A DNA stretch of 64,000 bases from Strix aluco (Eukaryota; Chordata; Aves; Strigiformes; Strigidae), in contig NC_133933.1 in the NCBI RefSeq assembly GCF_031877795.1, forward strand, positions 22,596,029 through 22,660,028. The letters run 5' to 3'. A model generated the notes under the pieces. The model had not been told where the DNA came from. It saw only the letters and a program-made list of their open reading frames with translations, and did not search any database. Positions 13,803-27,049 of the stretch are shown piece by piece. Each line of letters opens with the position of its first letter. Position 1 is the stretch's first letter. The translations under genes and the position numbers were made by a program.

Positions 13803-16800
13803 TTGTCAAGCACTTGCTCTAAGGATGCGCTCTCATTCACTTGCTGCTGTGGGCAAAAGCCAATGTCATTTGTTTGCAAGGACATGCACACCCAGAAGAC
13901 TCATGCTTGTCGCTGAAAAGATGGGTTGGTCAAACTGCCAGTGAACAGCAGAGTTGAGTCAGCAGTACAAAATTATAATTAAAAAGAAAAGAAAAGGGAA
14001 AAGGATCAGGCAGCATTTCCTAGAGAGCTCTGCAAGCCTGCTGGGACCCTCTTAATAGCCTGGCAAACGTTGTGAGTGGTGTGCAGGCAGTTGCCACTAA
14101 ACGGTGCAAATGGGAGAACTCCAGCAACTCACCATCCTCCCACAGCCTCAAGACTGGAAAATACCTACAGCCTGCGATTCAGACGTGGTAAACTAGACTT
14201 GCTCTGCCACCTCCTGGCGGTACCAGATACCGAACAGAATTTAATATGCTAAACAGCTTACTTGCTATCTTATACCCTTTCGGGTCATGGGCCTGACCTA
14301 AAGTTCACTGAGATGACCAAGCTTCAACCTAGCTCTGGAAAGTATATGCAGAATGAATTGAGACATAGACAATGCCTTTTGGACAATAAATATGAAAGAA
14401 AAGCTTTGCTCACCTTACATTGCACTCTACGCATACATTTTAAAACACAATGAAAGCATCATTAGAATTCTTTCTATGCCTGCTTCTCATACAAATGTGT
14501 TTTATGAGAGTTACTCACCTTAAAGGGGAGGGAGATCACTGCCTCTAGAGGTATCCCTGATGTTGTAGTTGTAAGACTTTGTCCTCCCAAATGTTTAGGA
14601 ATCTGCTTCTTTATTGCTCTGTGGAAAGGAAGTTCTGTAAGCATACAAAAAAGGACTATATGCTTGTTTTGTAACATGGGACTATAATATGGAAAAAAGC
14701 TTCTAGTTAATATTCTTCTTCTTTCCTTCCTAGCTTGCAATGTCTAGCAATATTTCCTACTAATGTTGGTGCAGGGATGGAGATAGATACTGACTTTCAT
14801 CTCTGTACAGTATTCTGGCTTTACTGCTCCATAAACTGCTCCAAGAGAATAATAATAATATGATGTCATGATTTATAAGCACAATATAGTTTTTTACATT
14901 TTTATACAGTTTCAAATAGTATTTGCTTTCACAGTTTCCTTTTATCTGAACTTCTACTCAATAGAAAGTCATAGAAAGTCTCAAGGAGATATACATATAT
15001 AGATATAAAGACATATAACCTTTGGCAATATGAGTCCACAGTTAAAGAGAGAATATGGGATTCAAGCTCTTGTTGCTTCCAGGTCTGCCCTTTAATCATC
15101 AGTTTATAGCCCTCCATTATTCCACATTCATTAAGAACTCTGATAGTCCATTAAGTGATACTACACTTCCGAAAAAAATTTTCAGAAAATGTAAACCTAG
15201 ACAAAAGCAACAGTGACTGCATTTTGAAGCCCACATTATCTTTGCTCTGCAGCTGAGTAACATCAAATTCACCTGGTAGGAGCACATTCTTTCCATGGTT
15301 TACATGTGTGTGAAGAAGTGATGTATTTTTAATGAGATTTATTTTCATGACAGGAATTGCACTGACAATTTGCATTAAAGATAAGCTAAATGAGCTGTTG
15401 AAGAGTAGAACTAGCTTTCTCACATTTGTTTCCTGTAATTAACCCATATAGTATGTTAATTTTCGATTAGCCCTTACGCCATCTATGAGATCAAAGTCAT
15501 CCTTCCATAAAATCTTTGATCACCTAATTTTCTTCATGTCTGTTAACCATTTGAAGACATAGCTCACAGAGAAAAATTATAAAGGCATTTTGCTTTAATG
15601 GTCTACCAGAAATATACAGTAAGGGTTTTTTCCTATTTTGTCTCAAGTTGACATGGCCATCGTTAAAATTTTCAGCTGGACAGAAATTTATATTTTCAGC
15701 CACGTTTACTTTAAGTACCTAGTAATTTATTGGAATTATCAAGTCACTTCCCATGTTAATCAAAAATAAATTGTATTATACAAAACCCTATTGACCTCCA
15801 AATGGAACTGAAACCTTTTAGGTCCCCAGTACAGATCCCTACCACATGTGCTAATAAGTAATTGGTAGCAGTAGACATCTGTTATCATCCACAGGGATCA
15901 GCTGCATGAGGGAGAAACTCAATCAACAAACCTGAGGGATGTAGGATACATACGTCATCACCAGATAATACAGATATTTGCCAACAAACAAAGAAACATG
16001 GAGACTCAAGAAAGACTTAGATTGTTTCCATGCTGGATGACACAGAACAGACATGAGGCTGTATAAATGCTGGTTCTGCTTTCCCTCTGCTCATTCTCCT
16101 TCCTCACAGCTCCTTCCTTCCTATAATATCAAGTCCTAGTACAGTCCCCAACCTTTGCCCTTTTTATCTGCTTTACCTGCTGGCCCTGCTCCCCACTCCT
16201 CACCCTGCAGTGCTCCGCTCTCCACAGGAGAAACTGCCAGCAATGGGTTGCAGCATGGAGCAGCACACAGGCAGATGAGCTGGCAGGGAGAAGCTGGAGG
16301 GCTGGAGGATGCTCACTGCAGATGTCACCAGCCAGGAATTCAGCTGCCAAATTCTAACAAGCTTCTACTGAGGGTGTCCAAATGAAAATTAGTCACAGTT
16401 TATGATTTGGCCGATTCATGTTTTCCTGGAGACAGCGAAAGGGGCTTACTTGATACCAAAAATGCCTTTTTTCTATAAAGCCTGGAAGAAGTAAGAGTCC
16501 CAAGTCAAAATATTGCAAGATTTTTAACCAGGTCAACATATTTGCTATACTCTCATTTTTATGTGTGGTTGAACAATTTTATATAAAATTTTCCAAAGTC
16601 TGGCTGACATGAGCTGCGGAGAAAGGGTGCCAAGAAAGACCGTGTTACAAAACACTTTAGGTGATACCTCTGCCACATCTGCCTTCTATAACAGTACCAT
16701 AGAGCCTAATCACATCTCACTGCAGTAATGGAAACATTCCCCTCACCCTCAGTCCCACAGCATGAAGCACAGGAGAGGCATCTTGAACTCTTTCTTGACT

Positions 16801-17085
16801 CCAACAGTCACACCAGAAAAAAATAAGGAACAAAGCACAATATACACCTTACCCAAAGGACATAAAGTCTAGGCCTGGATACCAACTTGGAACATGGAGT
16901 CTCTGTGCTGCTAAACTGCTAGCACAGCCCTGGCACAGGTCTGGTCTGGGTCAGCTACCGCTCTTCCAGACAATGCCTGCACATGGTTTGGGGGCTGACA
17001 AAGGCTACAGATTGGCCCCAGTGGGCAGTCTGGATGCAGCTACCTTGTTTTGGAGGCTGCGTGAGTTTAGCTATGCCTTGCCAGG
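13803..17085. other. non-coding stretch
   Basis: AT-rich sequence with only short ORFs, the longest 90 codons at 15151-15423 on the minus strand. A CTCF-like word is listed separately at 14204. Otherwise nothing was recognised. Confidence 0.5.
14204..14220 (-). promoter_or_regulatory. possible CTCF-binding motif
   Basis: 'ctgccacctcctggcgg' resembles the reverse complement of the CTCF core, with about two differences from the consensus I remember. A single motif of this quality arises by chance in a window of this size, so this is a weak candidate. Confidence 0.2.
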
Positions 17086-17145
17086 AGTTTACTAGTTTGT
17101 TTACTAGTAGTTTGTTTACTACCTTGCCAGTTTGTTCACTAGTAG
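17086..17145 (+). repeat. short degenerate tandem repeat (agtttgtttact unit)
   Basis: A 60-bp tract is built from variants of agtttgtttact and tactagtag: 'agtttact', 'agtttgtttact', 'agtagtttgtttact', then after a short interruption 'cagtttgttcact'. It looks like local slippage or a young microduplication and shows no relation to a transposon. Confidence 0.65.
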
Positions 17146-17499
17146 AGAGAGATTCAAAGAGGCTCATAGCTCCAAAAAATGACTGTGAGGACCCAGGGAG
17201 ATAGTGTGACTGTATCTTACTCCCCACTTACTTCCCCTTCCATTTATCATCAAAGAAACAGGCCAGTGGTACTCAGGTTGTTAAACTTGCCAAGTAAGGC
17301 TGTTAAACTACCTATTTGGAACAAGAGTTTTTAAAATTACAGCAAAAGAATAAGGAGGAAGGTCATTTTTATACCCATAGCAAGAGACCAAAAAGATATC
17401 AAGCACATTTTGTCGGGAGATGAAGCCAAGGATCATTACTTGGAGGATTCAATAAATGTCATTAGCATCTGTACTTTTCCCACTTCGTTCTTCTTATGA

Positions 17500-18324
17500 C
17501 ATCTTGGCAAAGTGCTAAGAACTATTTATAAGGAAAAGGTTATGGATGCTGGCAGATAGGAGCAGATAGGATCACAAGAGCTTGAACTTGAGGAACATTA
17601 TCTGCCAAATTAAAAAATAAAAAAAAAGAGCTTTTGGAGCTAGTGAGGAAAGATCAAAAAGAACTAACACGGCAAAGAGTTAGTAAGAACTTGCAGTAAG
17701 AACTGCAAAGGTAAGAATGACAGAAGATGTTTTAAAATTGTGTACAAGAGTGCAAGCATCATAATAGGACCAAGAGTTAGAAACAGGAGAATTCTAAAAT
17801 TTTCCCTGAAGCAAAGGGAAAGTGTAGGCAGAACATCAAGGAACCTTTACAAATAGATAGAGAATCATTTATCTGGGGAGAGAAGTGAAGAAAATACTTA
17901 AATCAGTGCCATTCACAAATGAATTAAAATCAGTGACTTCCAGTCCAGAGGGAAACTTTAAAGGTAGATTTTGGAAAGCAAATATGGTTCAGTCTGTCAT
18001 CCTTTCTCTTTGAATCTGGTGACATAGGTGGTGCTAAAGCCTTGTGAACCTGTAAGGAGGAAGATAAACAAACCTATCACTGATGATAATTTAAAGCAGA
18101 TGACTAAGGAGGAAGGAAAAAGAGAACTACTTCTCTGGCACCATCAGTCACAAATCAGCCAGGTTTAAGTCAAGGCTGCAAAACTTGGGGAATCTGACAA
18201 GCACTTTGAAAAATACACCAAAAAATTATTCTGACAGATACTGCAGCCCCCTTCAATTAGGAGAGTTTTAAGGCCTACTGCAGAAGCAACAGAATTAGTA
18301 AAAGTTAAAAAAAAAAAAAAAAAA
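17500..18324 (+). other. purine-rich unclassified block ending in A18
   Basis: The plus strand is markedly enriched in A and G for about 800 bp, with almost no long pyrimidine runs, and ends in an uninterrupted run of 18 A at 18307-18324. This is the composition expected of a decayed retroposed sequence, such as the internal part of a LINE or an old mRNA-like copy, but I recognise no motif and see no target-site duplication. No open frame of useful length crosses it. Confidence 0.35.
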
Positions 18325-21300
18325 GGTTAAGAAAGAAAGATGCTGTTCTGAGAATAGAAGCAAAAGCATATTCTGGTGTTTAGATCATTCAATTAAGTTA
18401 GCTGTGTGGATTAACCTTGCGGGGAGGTGACGTGAGCCTGCAGCCAGCTCCAAGAACTAATACTGTGTTGAAATGCAAATCTTGAAGAGCAATTATGCAA
18501 AAACTCTTACTAGGCAAGTTTGGGGGGGAAACCTTAAAAATAAATTGTAAAGAACAGCCTGACCAGAAATGAGGCAGCACTGTGTGGAATATCAATTGTG
18601 ATGCCAGGGGAAAGAAATGAAAGGAATGTGTTAAGAATGTCAACTACGACCTGCTGTGAAACACTGAAGTTCCCCAAAGCATGAAGTGAGAGCAGCTAGC
18701 ACTGTAAGCCACCAACCAGCTGGATGTATATCCGGCCCTTCCTACAGCCAAGGAGAAGAGCTGGGCATTAGAGATGCTTGGTCCAGGCCTGGGAGAGCAC
18801 CCTCACCTGCAGGAGAGAGCAGGACTGCTTCCAGAGCATGCCTTGGAGGTTCGGTCTCTCACAGCTACACCACATACTACCAGAAACAAATGGGGCATTC
18901 TGCATCCCTGATTTTGCTTAGAAATAAAGACCAGGCCCTCTCTTCAGAACTCTGTAGCAAGGCTGGATTAGGTGAAAATGGATTCCCGGATACAGGCAGA
19001 GGACTTTTGTTGAGTTCTGCAAATACAGAAAACTCTGAGAGCCAAACCCTCTCATAACCTGTGAGCATTCACTGATCAGCTTTCTGACATTCATTTGCTC
19101 AGGATAAAAGAAGCATGCTTCTCTGTTAATGTTAAGTCCGACAGCAACGTAGCTCCTTGTCATGAACAAGTAACTTCAGGTTTTTTTGTGCACCTTGATC
19201 CACTTAGAGGAGAATTGCAACCTTTATTACTGCCTAATTTTCACAATTTACATGGACCAATTTTTGACCCTGGAGTAGATTAGTGCACTCAAGACTGCTG
19301 AAATGTAGGCTATTTGCTCATTACCCCTGAAAAGACAGAAACAGAGTCCAGTGAGCCCCTTCCTTCTGCCTATGCTTAATATTCCCTACGTGCTGCCTGT
19401 CCCAAGCTTGAGGAAGGGTGGTCCGGTAAGCTCCCAGCACCAGTATGAACAGCAGCTCTGGCAACAGTATCAGCCCAGCTGCTTTCTGGACTGGAGAATC
19501 ACAAAATCAAGAGAGAAGAGCAACAGCCTTGTCTTTGATCAATTGCTGCTGCCTGGTTGGTCCCTTCAGAGAGGGTGATGTGACAATTCTCGGAGAGGCT
19601 GCCCGTGATCCCAGCCTGTGCTCTGTGTGTATTAGAGGAGCACTATCCCAACTTGTCTTCAGAGCTTCAGCCATGCAGCCTCTCTGCAGTAGTGCACTAG
19701 TAAGGAGAGAGTGTGACCACATACTGCCTACAGAAGCAGGGACCAGGAAACATGGTTGTTTTCCTCCGCATGTTCTGTTAATATCAGGAAGTAAAGGACC
19801 TGCCTGTTCTCCAGCACCTCAGTCTGGCATTTGGGAAGCAGGGGAAACAGTGCTCACGTTCCTTTGAAGAACACTTTGACTGTGATGGGGTTAAGAGAGA
19901 ACCAAAAGGAGACACTGCTGCTGTAGCTAAATAGATGCAAACCTCCTTCCCAGTGCTGGATTGATGTGACATAAAATATAGAGTTGTAAACTCTGTAACC
20001 TCACGAACTAGCACAGTATAAGATTAGAGGCACCCCCTTAAGTCTGCTCCCTTGCATGTGTGCATCACAACACATCTCTGATGACATGATTATATACGGC
20101 TTCTAAAATAATATAATATCAGGCAGTTTTGTTCTACAGCCTTATTTATTACTTCTGAGTCTGTTGTCTCTATTTAATCTTTTCCTGCCTGGAAGAACAT
20201 CACTCCATCAGTGAATCAGCATCTCCAGAGAGGAAACGAAATGGAGCCACGTTCATAATATACAGCAAATCGCTGTCTTAACACTCAGTTAATGTTCCAT
20301 AGTGGATTAAGAATTATTGTCCTAGTATTTCAGCTTAGTCCAGATTTAGTGCCCCAGTGGAAGAATTAAGGAGTAGATGAAACAGTGCATGTAAAGCTAG
20401 TTTCCAGAGCAATAGAGGAGCATGTTGCTATCCCAGTCACTAAGGCAGGTATGTAAAAATCAAGGAGTTGTCTGTCACAAAGTAGTTCCCTTTTCACAAA
20501 AGCTTAAGTAAGGGGAGAAAAATGCATCTGGATACCACAAGAGATTTCAGCAGTATTGCTGGAAAGAAAACAAAGATAAGCTGTTTAAAGAAAATTATTT
20601 TAATGAGTGCAATTATAGACAGAAATATGACTAGTGCCTCCATGTGTTGTTATGGATCATGTGGTTAGGTACTGCCTGGATTGGCTACAAAAGACTTTAC
20701 AGCAGCTGACGCACACGTCCTAAACCTTTATTCACAAAAGATTCCCCCTAGAGGTGAGGTCTTCAGTGACGATCTAAATTTGAGAGGGATTTTCTCTCGA
20801 CTTTCTATCTATATCCAAGGAATATTCCTGCAGCTCCATATCTGGCCACTGCTCTCCCTTTCTCTTCTCTGCCTCTGACGTGCTCTTGCAGGTTGGTGAT
20901 GACTAAGGGTTGTTGAACTGTGTGTGTTCTGATGAGATCTGAGCTGTAAAACCCAGGAAGAAATTCCCCCTTGGAGCTTCATATGATCCTCACTCTTCCT
21001 GCAGCTTCAAATATCAGCTGTGCAACCGTGAGCTCACACATCTGACTCACCGCTTGTAATCTATTTTTCTCAGCTCAGCTTTGCTTTGGCAATATTGCCA
21101 CCCCCACGTCTCTTGCTGACTGAACACCAAGCAGATTAAATCCTGATCTTTCTCTTTGACTGTCTCCTCTTTTTCTCTTTTTTTTTTTTTTTGTATAACT
21201 AAGATGCTGCCGTGTCCCTTTTCCTTCAGTTAAGTAGCCAGAGAGCTCCGATTGTTCTCTATAATCTTTTGCACATTAGGCTATACTTAAATACCAACAA

Positions 21301-24300
21301 TTCTTCTTTGCAATGTTTCTACAACCGGGGACAGATCATGCTCTTGCCCACTTTTACCTTATCTTCTGCCTGATGTTATCTCCCCCCTTACTGTCCTCTC
21401 TGACACTGCAGCCAACCCAAAAGTGCAGCTTCCAGATCAGCCTCATGCTCTGCATAATGACAGAATCATTAACACTTACTTTTCCCTCCTCAACCTTGAT
21501 TTCCCACTACATTATTTTCTACACATCTCTGCTTTCCAACCTTTATCAACCTGCTTATCTGTTTCTGACATTTACTTTGCTGTTCTCCCCTCCATTCTGA
21601 CAACAGTGCTGACTCTGAGCACCAAGTATGACTTGCTTGTCACTCTATCCTCTTCCTTTCTCTCATGCTGCTATGACGTAAGTGACATTTTTTTTGACCT
21701 GGCAGATCAGTGACTCTCCATTTGACAGTAAAGCTGTCTCTGTCCCAGGAGCCATGTGCAATGACACCCCATTTTCCTTCAATCTCTCTTCAAAACCTAT
21801 TTCACTTTAAGACAGAGACAGACATCATAAAACCAGAATAGCCAAAATACACAACGCCATTGGGCTTGCTGAGGGGACTGCAGCCATGCATTTCTTCCTT
21901 GTGCTGCTAAAAAAAAATCCACTCAGTAACAGAAAGGGAGAAAATAATTCCTGTTACTCAGCACGGCATGATATACAGAGACTGAGAAAGAAACCTCAAG
22001 GTTTTAAGTCCATTCTGAACTCATGGCCTCTTCACTGAACTATACAATGTCTACGCTGAACTATACAGTTGAACACGCCACTACTGTCTCCATTACCATG
22101 AGCCATTTTACACACCCATTCCTGGGAGAAACACATGGGGCTGTCGGTTTCACTGGAATATGTGATGCATTTTCCACTGACCCTGTGCAAGCTAAGCAAT
22201 GGCATAGGCTTACATGCTGCAATGTGTTGGTCTCTTATCCATTTCTATAGGTTAGATGTTTACTAACTGGACTAATTACATTTTCTGTTATCAGTTCTTC
22301 CATGTCTCGGCACTTGCTACTGTAAACTGATACCAGATATCAATCTTAAATATTCAGGAACTCTCCCATTGTTAGGCTGTGTCCTTCTGATCTGGCTTAG
22401 AGAAAGATGAAGGGAATGGAGTTTACGTATTACACTAACATGGGGTCTCTTCCCAGAGTCCCAGGCATGTCCAAGGTCATAACGTCTTCCTGTTACCACA
22501 ACAGGCTTTCTGATGAGTCAATTCCTAACACTAGCAAATGGGCCATCACTTTGAACTTGGTCCCTCATGTTGCTGCTCAATGCAATTCATGCTATTTTGA
22601 AAGGGTCTGACCTTGACCAGAAAGCCGGCTGAAAAGTGCCTTTACAGAAGTGTTGGATTCAGGAAGAATAGGAATAGAGTTCTTCTGCTACTAGCTCAAG
22701 TCAATCATACATCAGTTCTGCTCTTCATTTTCCATGCTAGTCCATGCCTCATGACAGGAGACTGTTGGCCAAGAAAATGGAAGCACATTCTTCCCTGGCG
22801 AGGAGGTAGATAATGCTGCAAGTGTAGAAGAATGAAGTGGACTCTTATGAGATCTCTGGCCTGTGTTTTCCACCCTCAGTGTTCTGTGATTCATCTAATT
22901 AAGGTACATAGCCTGGAAAACAAGAGGCAATTTGGAACTTCTACTCATTAGCTGGGTATGAATGGGATTTTTTTTTTCCTCTTGACTGTCTTCATTTTAT
23001 CTGCGGCAGTTCTTCATGACTCAGACTCCAGAAGGGCTCATGACTGTGTGGGTTGCCTCTGGCAAAGGCAAGTAGCTTGAAAGTAAGTGTCTGTCTGTCT
23101 GACTTTTACTTCTCTCTGAAAACAAACACTGAAAAGCCTATTCCCTGTGCTGCTGACCCAGCTGCCGTGTCTCGCCTGCTTGTTGGGTTACAAGATGATT
23201 AATCTCCTTCTACATAGTTCAGTACTTAAACCATATGTGAAGGGGGCACAAGGGCTTTCAGATAAAGCAGGGATAAAAAAAGACTTGTTTTACGCTTAAT
23301 GAAGAAATAATTTCCTTAAGAACAAAAAGCTCCTCGCAGCCAGTGCTTATAAATTGCTTAATTGGAAATACACATAACAGTCCTATGAGGATTATCTGAG
23401 TGCTTCTGGCTGGAATTAGAGTCAGGAAAGAAAAGTTATTTTAGAGATACTAATAAAACAGGAGGTTGTGAAGGCTTCTGGGATATATACAGATGCTTTA
23501 TTTTAGGCTTTGCATATAAAGCTGATTTTTAACTGATTTGTTATTGGTTTGCAAGCTCTGCTGATTAGCCTTGAGGCAGAGAGGAGTGAAAATAAAGGGA
23601 CAGACCCCCAGATCAGAGAGTGATAGCTCCAGAAAGCTATACTGATTTTTGTTAGCTGAGACTTTAGGCTATCAGGCCTGCTACCACTGTCTAGGGAGCT
23701 ATCTGAGATTTAATCAAATGTGCTAGAAACACAGCTAAAGACATCTCTGGCAGTACCTTTCCTTGCTCCTGATAGATATCAACCCCCTTGGCAATCCTTT
23801 GCTTTCTGTAGGAGACAACCATGTTCACAGGCAGGCTCTTTGCCCGGCCTCAGTGGAAATGCCTTCCTCCATGTCCTGCCACAGCCAGTCTTACCAGCCT
23901 CCTCTTCAGAAAGGGGAAAATGGTGGCTCCTGCAGCTCCTCCACCTCCGACTCCTCCGTCTATAATGAGCTTTTTTGCACAGGAGTAGTGCACCAGCACG
24001 ACTGCCTCAGATGCCTTTTACACGCTTTGCTAAACACAAATATGGAGCCTCTCAGTCACCCACCACCAGCTTCAGCCACCACAGCTTCTCCTGTCCCTTG
24101 GAGACAGCAAAAATGGGAAATGGCTGACTGCTCTTCAGGACTGAAACTCATCTCTGCCCAGCGACCCCCACAAGACCTGTACAAAACAATTTGCTTCTGT
24201 TCATAGTGCTTTGTTTTGAGCCCCGCTCCATGTTCAACTTCTAGGCTGAGGCCCTTCTGTTGCAGGAATAAACCCCAAATCTTTGGTGGCTGACTTTAAA

Positions 24301-24362
24301 GGCACCTGCACCACCTTCCTGGAACTGGTTTTGCTTATTTGCATTGGGTTCGGACACTGCGT
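18325..24362. other. non-coding stretch
   Basis: A run of 15 T lies at 21178-21192 inside a pyrimidine-rich section (about 21140-21700) that gives spurious leucine- and serine-rich ORFs of 95-96 codons. ORFs of 123-147 codons at 18686-19057, 19445-19867 and 23763-24206 carry no recognisable domain. AT-rich sequence at about 23280-23560 with several homeodomain-type words (taat, atta) could be regulatory, but this cannot be judged without an alignment. Confidence 0.45.
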
Positions 24363-24580
24363 CCACAAGTTGTGCCACCATCCTCGACCAGGCGCGGTGA
24401 AGAGCGCACGGCGGCGGCGTCGCCTCACGGCCCAGTCGCCTCACGGCGGCCAACGGCCTCGCCTTCCCGCCGGAAAGGGCGCGGCGCCATCTTGCGGCCG
24501 GCAGCGGCGCGGCGGCCCCTGGCCCGCCTGAGGCGAGGCCGCGCTGGTTTTCAGGCAGCGGCACCCACCGGGATGCTCAG
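24363..24580. promoter_or_regulatory. CpG island, probable promoter of an unidentified transcript
   Basis: About 30 CpG dinucleotides fall within roughly 180 bp (about 24390-24560), in a window otherwise poor in CpG. A YY1-type motif is present (caagatggc on the minus strand, 24486-24494), as are an ETS core (ccggaa, 24470-24475) and an E2F-like ttcccgcc (24465-24472). CCAAT words flank the island: reversed at 24343-24347 and forward at 24639-24643. An octamer-type atttgcat lies at 24337-24344. YY1 sites in this orientation often sit just downstream of start sites and overlap an ATG. Here that would favour minus-strand transcription, where the ATG opens 21 codons before a stop, with weak gtgagg donor-like sites inside. 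The flanking CCAAT boxes also allow a bidirectional promoter. I cannot identify the gene served. 'gtcgcctcacggc' occurs twice, 16 bp apart (24419, 24435). Confidence 0.7.
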
Positions 24581-24611
24581 TTTTGTTCTGGAAAACACTG
24601 ACAGTGTCGTG

Positions 24612-24631
24612 AAAAAAAAAAAAAAAAAAAA
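24612..24631 (+). repeat. poly(A) run, 20 bp
   Basis: An uninterrupted run of 20 A lies immediately beside the CpG island. No matching target-site duplication flanks the island and run, so a retroposed origin is not supported. Confidence 0.85.
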
Positions 24632-27049
24632 GAACCAGCCAATTGCGGTGTGCAAATGATCATCTGTAACAGCTGCACAGGTGTAAGAAGTTGCTTTACT
24701 TCTTCATGTGCCGCAGCTCTCGAAGCCAACAAGCCAGGGCAAGCCTGGGGGGAGGGAGGGCGGTTCATAATCCCCTTTTATTTTTATCCTGCCTTGCCCA
24801 GCTGAGTTTCCTCCATTTTATGAGTTAGAACCTTTATTTTCTCTTCTAATAAAAGGTGGCATTTGAGTTCAAAAGCCCCACAGGGCTCTTGTGGTACTGA
24901 CGATGAAGAGAGGAGGAAGAAAAGGTCTAGATGGATCCACTTCAAAGCTATGGCGATTTGAGAACCGATGGTGAAAATGCAGGGAGCCATGTAGTGAATT
25001 AGACAAAAGCCAGGCAAAACTGACCTTTCAGGCAACCTGCAGAAACAAAAGAAGAAAAAACACTTTAAAGCATTTGAAATGTAAAACTTAAACACAGGGC
25101 TTTCATTTTAAAATACACTCTTTTTTTTCTTGCTTTTAGCTGGTGAGAGGATATTCATTAGCAGCTTTCTCAGGTTCAACAGTTTTTAGATTTTATTGAG
25201 GATGGTATAAAGGTCCACACGGAGAATAACAGCAGTAGCTGCTACAAACGAAAGCTGCAGTTGCCTATTAAAGTCTGTCCTGATCTTCCTAAAGGCAAGG
25301 AGTTGCCTTCCTGAATCTTACAGCAGTTACACCAGCAGGTCCAGCATGGGGTCTTGGTAACCACGCCAAAACCTGGCAAACTGGCACCAGCAACAAACTG
25401 GGACGTTGTTTTGCCCCAGTGTTACTTGTGGAGTCCTGCCTGGCTGAGGCAGGGTCTTTTTACCTAGAGAGCAAAAGAGAGAGTGAGAAAAAGAAGTAAG
25501 ACTCATGTGGGTCCTCCTCTTTCACATCAGCCATCATGCTTGCTTGTGCTTTCATGCTGTATGTCATGTGCAGTAATTATTAGAGATTTAAATTTGGGTG
25601 TTCATTACCCCCAAGGCAGTGGAGTCAAAGGCTCAGGACATGATGGAAAAGGACTCCCCAGGTCTAAACATCAGCAAAAGGGGGCTCAGAATGGGCATGG
25701 ACAGGTCTAGGTTTGGATTTTGTCATTTAATAGATGTTTTGTACTTGAAGGGATGATGATGATGTGTGTTGGGGTAAAACTGAGACCTTCTGAAACCTAG
25801 TTCATGTTTTCCAAAGAACACAAAGCACAAATCTGCTTCTGGAATCTGTTAATTCTGCAAAAGGAAGGCTGGGTAATTTTGTGGGAAAGCTACTCTCAGC
25901 CTCCCTGATCCCAAATTTGGGTTACTTACTGTACCTTACACCTTCCTGAAGCTCACCAGATCTGAGTCAGGTGGTCTAAGTAAGCATGTGGATTTCTGAG
26001 TGCTTAGGGAACACACCTTTAAGCAGAAACTTAATTTAGGCAGAGCTCTTTCTTCCTATCATTTCTGCTTTCCTTTCATTAAATCCCAAACTATGCATGG
26101 AATGTAATTTTATCTCTGTCTGTCACCATGCAGGGTTCTGCCGGCTGGCACAGAAGTAAGCCAAAGCCTGTAGCTATCACTGAAGCTCAGTTCTACCCAC
26201 AGAAGGAGTCCCATAAAGAACATTTGATCAAGCAATCAACTATATCGGTGAGAAGTTCAGTGTCTGAAAATATATGCATCACAGCTGAAAATAGCATCTC
26301 TCTAAGGTTTGTAAATTCAAAAAAAAAAAAAAAAGACTGCTTACAGGGTCACTGCCTAACACCTTCCAGGCAGAAGAACAGAGATTTTTGTCCTGTAGTT
26401 GCTCATTTTCATCTTCAGTCAAAGCCTCAAAATCAGAAAAGACTTTTCAAAAATCTTGTCTAGATTTCCCTTGCAATCTCAAAACAATGTGCTTTACACT
26501 GTGATGGGAGTTGCTCCAGAGGGACAGGCATTACCTCATTGATAGAGACCCTATAAGTACTTCTTTCATTATGTGAGCCTAATTATGTTGGGTGCCATGT
26601 ACACATAATACAATAATGTTCTTCAGAAAGTTTTGGGATGAAGTCAGTAAAGAGAGACAGAAGTCCAGTCCAACCTGTATTTGTCCTGGTACCAGAGACA
26701 TGTATGTAGAATAAGGTTTTCAGATCTGTATATGCACTGCCATATTTTACAAGCCTAAAATCTAGCTTTTCAAGTCTTTAGTAGAAAGGACAACTGAATG
26801 GGGAAGTACCCCGGTGAGGTGTTGAGCTGCTCTGCTGACTTCCGTCCCACACTGGGCAACACTTCCATGCTGGGGGAGATACTTCTTTAAGCAGACTTTG
26901 TACAATTTATAAAAATCTTTAGGTCCTTCTGATGTACAGTGCTTTTTCATTCTGATGTCTCCTGTCAGAACAGATTTTTCTGCAAAATGTACTTTCATAA
27001 AAATTGAATTGTTTGTAAATGACTTATCTAACTTAAAAGGATAGAGAAT
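24632..27049. other. non-coding stretch
   Basis: It contains a (gat)4 run at 25752-25764 and 16 A at 26319-26334. A splice-acceptor-like tract at 25121-25139 (T-rich, ending 'gcttttag') is followed by no recognisable exon. The 111- and 116-codon ORFs at 26128-26463 and 26762-27112 look like chance; the first runs through the poly(A). Confidence 0.45.

Noticed and set aside
23763..24206. 147-codon plus-strand ORF just left of the CpG island
   Set aside because: Tempting as an exon, but it lies outside the CpG peak, has no domain, and several overlapping frames are open.
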